DNA of 64,000 nt from Rhodobacteraceae bacterium IMCC1909 (GTDB lineage: Bacteria; Pseudomonadota; Alphaproteobacteria; Rhodobacterales; Rhodobacteraceae): NCBI GenBank assembly GCA_030704425.1, contig JAPDHM010000001.1, positions 1,054,001 through 1,118,000 of the forward strand. Reading direction: 5' to 3'. A program made the translations under genes and the position numbers. How positions within the stretch are numbered: the stretch's first letter is position 1; every line of letters begins with the position of its first letter. Positions 63,959 to 64,000 of this stretch are shown piece after piece. A model generated the notes under the pieces. The model searched no databases. It saw only the letters and a program-made list of their open reading frames with translations, and had not been told where the DNA came from.

Positions 63959-64000
63959 TCAGTCGATGGTTTCCACAATCATCAATGAGCGTTGAAACCC
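63959..64000 (-). CDS. 3' end of an unidentified gene (truncated by window edge)
   Basis: On the minus strand the edge reads into GFQRSLMIVETID followed by TGA at 63961-63959. Only 13 residues are visible, too few to assign. Its position just beyond the typA terminator fits a convergent gene. Confidence 0.3.
   Translation of the reverse strand, partial: GFQRSLMIVETID

Noticed and set aside
1-64000. CRISPR arrays, tRNA or rRNA genes
   Set aside because: No regularly spaced direct repeats and no tRNA- or rRNA-like sequences were noticed on reading both strands; a dedicated search was not possible.

Overview
The window looks like a chromosomal segment of a marine alphaproteobacterium of the Rhodobacterales (Roseobacter group). 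The main evidence is gene order and family choice: dusB(nifR3)-ntrB-ntrC-ntrY-ntrX-trkA-trkH-hfq-hflX, a fused ispDF, the small Rhodobacterales families DUF6477 and DUF6456, a class II DAHP synthase, and an NtrC that lacks the sigma-54 contact motif, as in Rhodobacter. I name no species. Nearly all of it is ordinary, dense core genome with many 4-base ATGA/GTGA overlaps. Replicon origins, tRNA, rRNA and CRISPR were not seen.

Layout. 1-5956: 3' end of a dimethylglycine/sarcosine dehydrogenase-like gene, SDR, MAPEG protein, TetR regulator, an ATPase-metA pair and an EamA exporter. 6054-7040: a small AT-rich accessory region beside the 3' end of guaA, with a duplicated guaA end (att-like repeat), TGTAAGTA iterons, a small membrane protein gene, a transposase remnant and a frameshifted H-NS-like gene. 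7022-17583: guaA, an MttB-family methyltransferase, DUF6477/DUF6456, lipA, hpt with a coupled 46-residue membrane protein, a RatA/COQ10-like gene, amtB, and the pncC-pgpA-ispDF operon. 17749-29484: the nitrogen-regulation, potassium-uptake and RNA-chaperone run. 29444-46433: penicillin acylase family protein, SYLF lipoprotein, hemB, mfd, FrnE-like DsbA, acyl-CoA synthetase, XRE-cupin regulator, aquaporin, YejA-like binding protein, a predicted small RNA, LysE exporter, DUF502, and the pseudouridine pair psuG-psuK. 46694-53443: cold-shock protein, rpsB-tsf, gamma carbonic anhydrase, gmk, yicC, a PAS-like protein and aroG class II. 53615-61398: a GlxA-type regulator, a complete LivGFHMK ABC importer, and a proline-racemase-superfamily protein, probably trans-3-hydroxyproline dehydratase-like. 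62068-63885: typA.

How the parts fit. NtrB/NtrC, NtrY/NtrX and AmtB point to nitrogen sensing and ammonium uptake. The DMGDH-like gene and the MttB homologue fit use of methylated amines or betaines. The Liv importer with the hydroxyproline-type enzyme suggests an amino acid uptake and catabolism module, and its base composition looks lower in GC than its neighbours.

The least expected items are: (i) a ~540-base segment bounded by two copies of the guaA C-terminal coding sequence, with iterons that look like recombinase or excisionase arm sites; (ii) a ~76-nt small RNA gene at 43137-43212 with its own promoter, two hairpins and a terminator; (iii) a 46-residue membrane protein translationally coupled to hpt; (iv) a racemase-family enzyme with Ser and Thr where the catalytic Cys pair normally sits. 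All functional assignments come from reading motifs and from memory of families; no database search was run.
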